A DNA stretch of 19,266 bases, from assembly GCA_003150395.1 (NCBI GenBank), contig QAMI01000053.1, positions 1-19,266 of the forward strand, given 5' to 3'. The notes under the pieces were generated by a model, which worked only from the letters and a program-made list of their open reading frames with translations, did no database searches and was not told the origin of the DNA. Shown piece by piece: positions 18,973 to 19,266 of this stretch. The stretch comes from Candidatus Gastranaerophilales bacterium. Lineage in GTDB: Bacteria > Cyanobacteriota > Vampirovibrionia > Gastranaerophilales > Gastranaerophilaceae. Both the position numbers and the translations under genes were made by a program. Every line of letters starts with the position of its first letter. Positions within the stretch are counted from its first letter, which is position 1.

Positions 18973-19266
18973 ATGAGAAAAAGTATCTATAATAGCAGTA
19001 TAACAAACACAAATGGAATTACGCATTCAGAAACCTATTTGAAGCGAGTTCAAGCAGGATTTACCTTATCCGAAGTCTTGATAACTCTTGGAATTATCGG
19101 AATTGTTGCTTCAATGACTCTTCCGACAGTAATAAACCGTGCTAATGAAAAACAATGGCAGGTTGCATATAAAAAAGCCTATTCGACAATTCAGCAGGCA
19201 TTTTTGCGAGCGTTTGAAAACGGAGAGTTGGTCGATATGAGTCCGCAATCAGTTGTTGATGGGGTT
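18973..19266 (+). CDS. Type IV pilin-like / pseudopilin protein (copy 3), cut by the window end
   Basis: This is a 5' part of 98 codons running off the right edge. From ATG 18973 a long leader of about 29 residues ends in Gly, followed by FTLSEVLITLGIIG with Glu at +5 and TLPTVINR after the helix: a proper Gly-Phe prepilin peptidase site, better than in copies 1 and 2. After it comes QWQVAYKKAYSTIQQAF, typical of the pilin alpha-1 helix. ATAAGGTCAAT upstream gives only a modest ribosome-binding site. The same frame is open upstream for 35 codons as far as the poly-G run, so the intended start may be ATG 18828, giving a leader of about 80 residues. The leader contains NGITHSE, similar to EGATHVD in copy 1. 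No XRE gene is seen beside it in this window. Confidence 0.8.
   Translation, partial: MRKSIYNSSITNTNGITHSETYLKRVQAGFTLSEVLITLGIIGIVASMTLPTVINRANEKQWQVAYKKAYSTIQQAFLRAFENGELVDMSPQSVVDGV

Noticed and set aside
18844..19026. A 60-codon minus-strand frame across the poly-G region
   Set aside because: It overlaps the pilin leader antisense, has no ribosome-binding site and no recognisable features.
1..19266. tRNA, rRNA, integrase, transposase or prophage genes
   Set aside because: No T-loop-like GTTCGAATC cloverleaf, rRNA segment, DDE or integrase motif or phage structural gene was seen on either strand.

Overview
This 19.3 kb window is AT-rich, densely coding and made almost entirely of chromosomal genes. 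No transposase, integrase, phage gene, tRNA, rRNA or CRISPR array is visible. Three pilin-like proteins carry near-identical FTLAEVLITLGII-type N-termini. With an AT-rich genome, Kdo-synthesis genes (an LPS-type outer membrane) and several unfamiliar proteins, this suggests an uncultured gut-type relative of Cyanobacteria (Vampirovibrionia/Melainabacteria, order Gastranaerophilales). That placement is inferred from family resemblance and was not tested by a search.

Layout. Positions 148-1926: a large acidic protein of unknown function, closed by a strong hairpin and followed by a REP-like palindromic element. Positions 2038-3952 (minus): a processive family 2 glycosyltransferase followed by apt. 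Positions 4144-5308 (plus): an HU-type DNA-binding protein with clear promoter and terminator, then an MBL-fold hydrolase. Positions 5311-6392: a pilin-like gene divergent from an XRE regulator, with four ACGTAT boxes between them. Positions 6406-7136: promoter, leader, rpmI, rplT, terminator. Positions 7271-7827: two small unknown genes, one with a Cys cluster and one with a membrane segment. Positions 7962-8500: yajQ with a GC-rich terminator. Positions 8499-9722: a second pilin/XRE divergent pair with a near-consensus promoter overlapped by an inverted repeat. Positions 9719-10075: panD. Positions 10193-15543 (minus): a tight three-gene operon of two related membrane proteins of unknown function and an unexported GH13 glycosidase-like enzyme. 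Positions 15663-18384 (minus): the operon kdsD-kdsC-queD-uppP. Positions 18456-18773: a small possibly STAS-like protein. From 18828 to the right edge: a third pilin-like gene whose best start (strong promoter and Shine-Dalgarno) is separated from the pilin reading frame by a run of 11 G.

How the genes fit together. kdsD and kdsC make Kdo for lipid A-core, uppP recycles undecaprenyl phosphate for envelope polymers, and the glycosyltransferase probably makes or transfers an envelope polysaccharide. The pilin-like proteins would be processed by a prepilin peptidase and used in a type IV pilus or type II secretion-like machine encoded elsewhere. Two of them sit next to their own small XRE regulator, and the third may be switched by slippage in the G run. 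The most interesting unexplained items are the poly-G pilin, the repeated pilin/XRE modules with distinctive operators, and the membrane-protein/GH13 operon.
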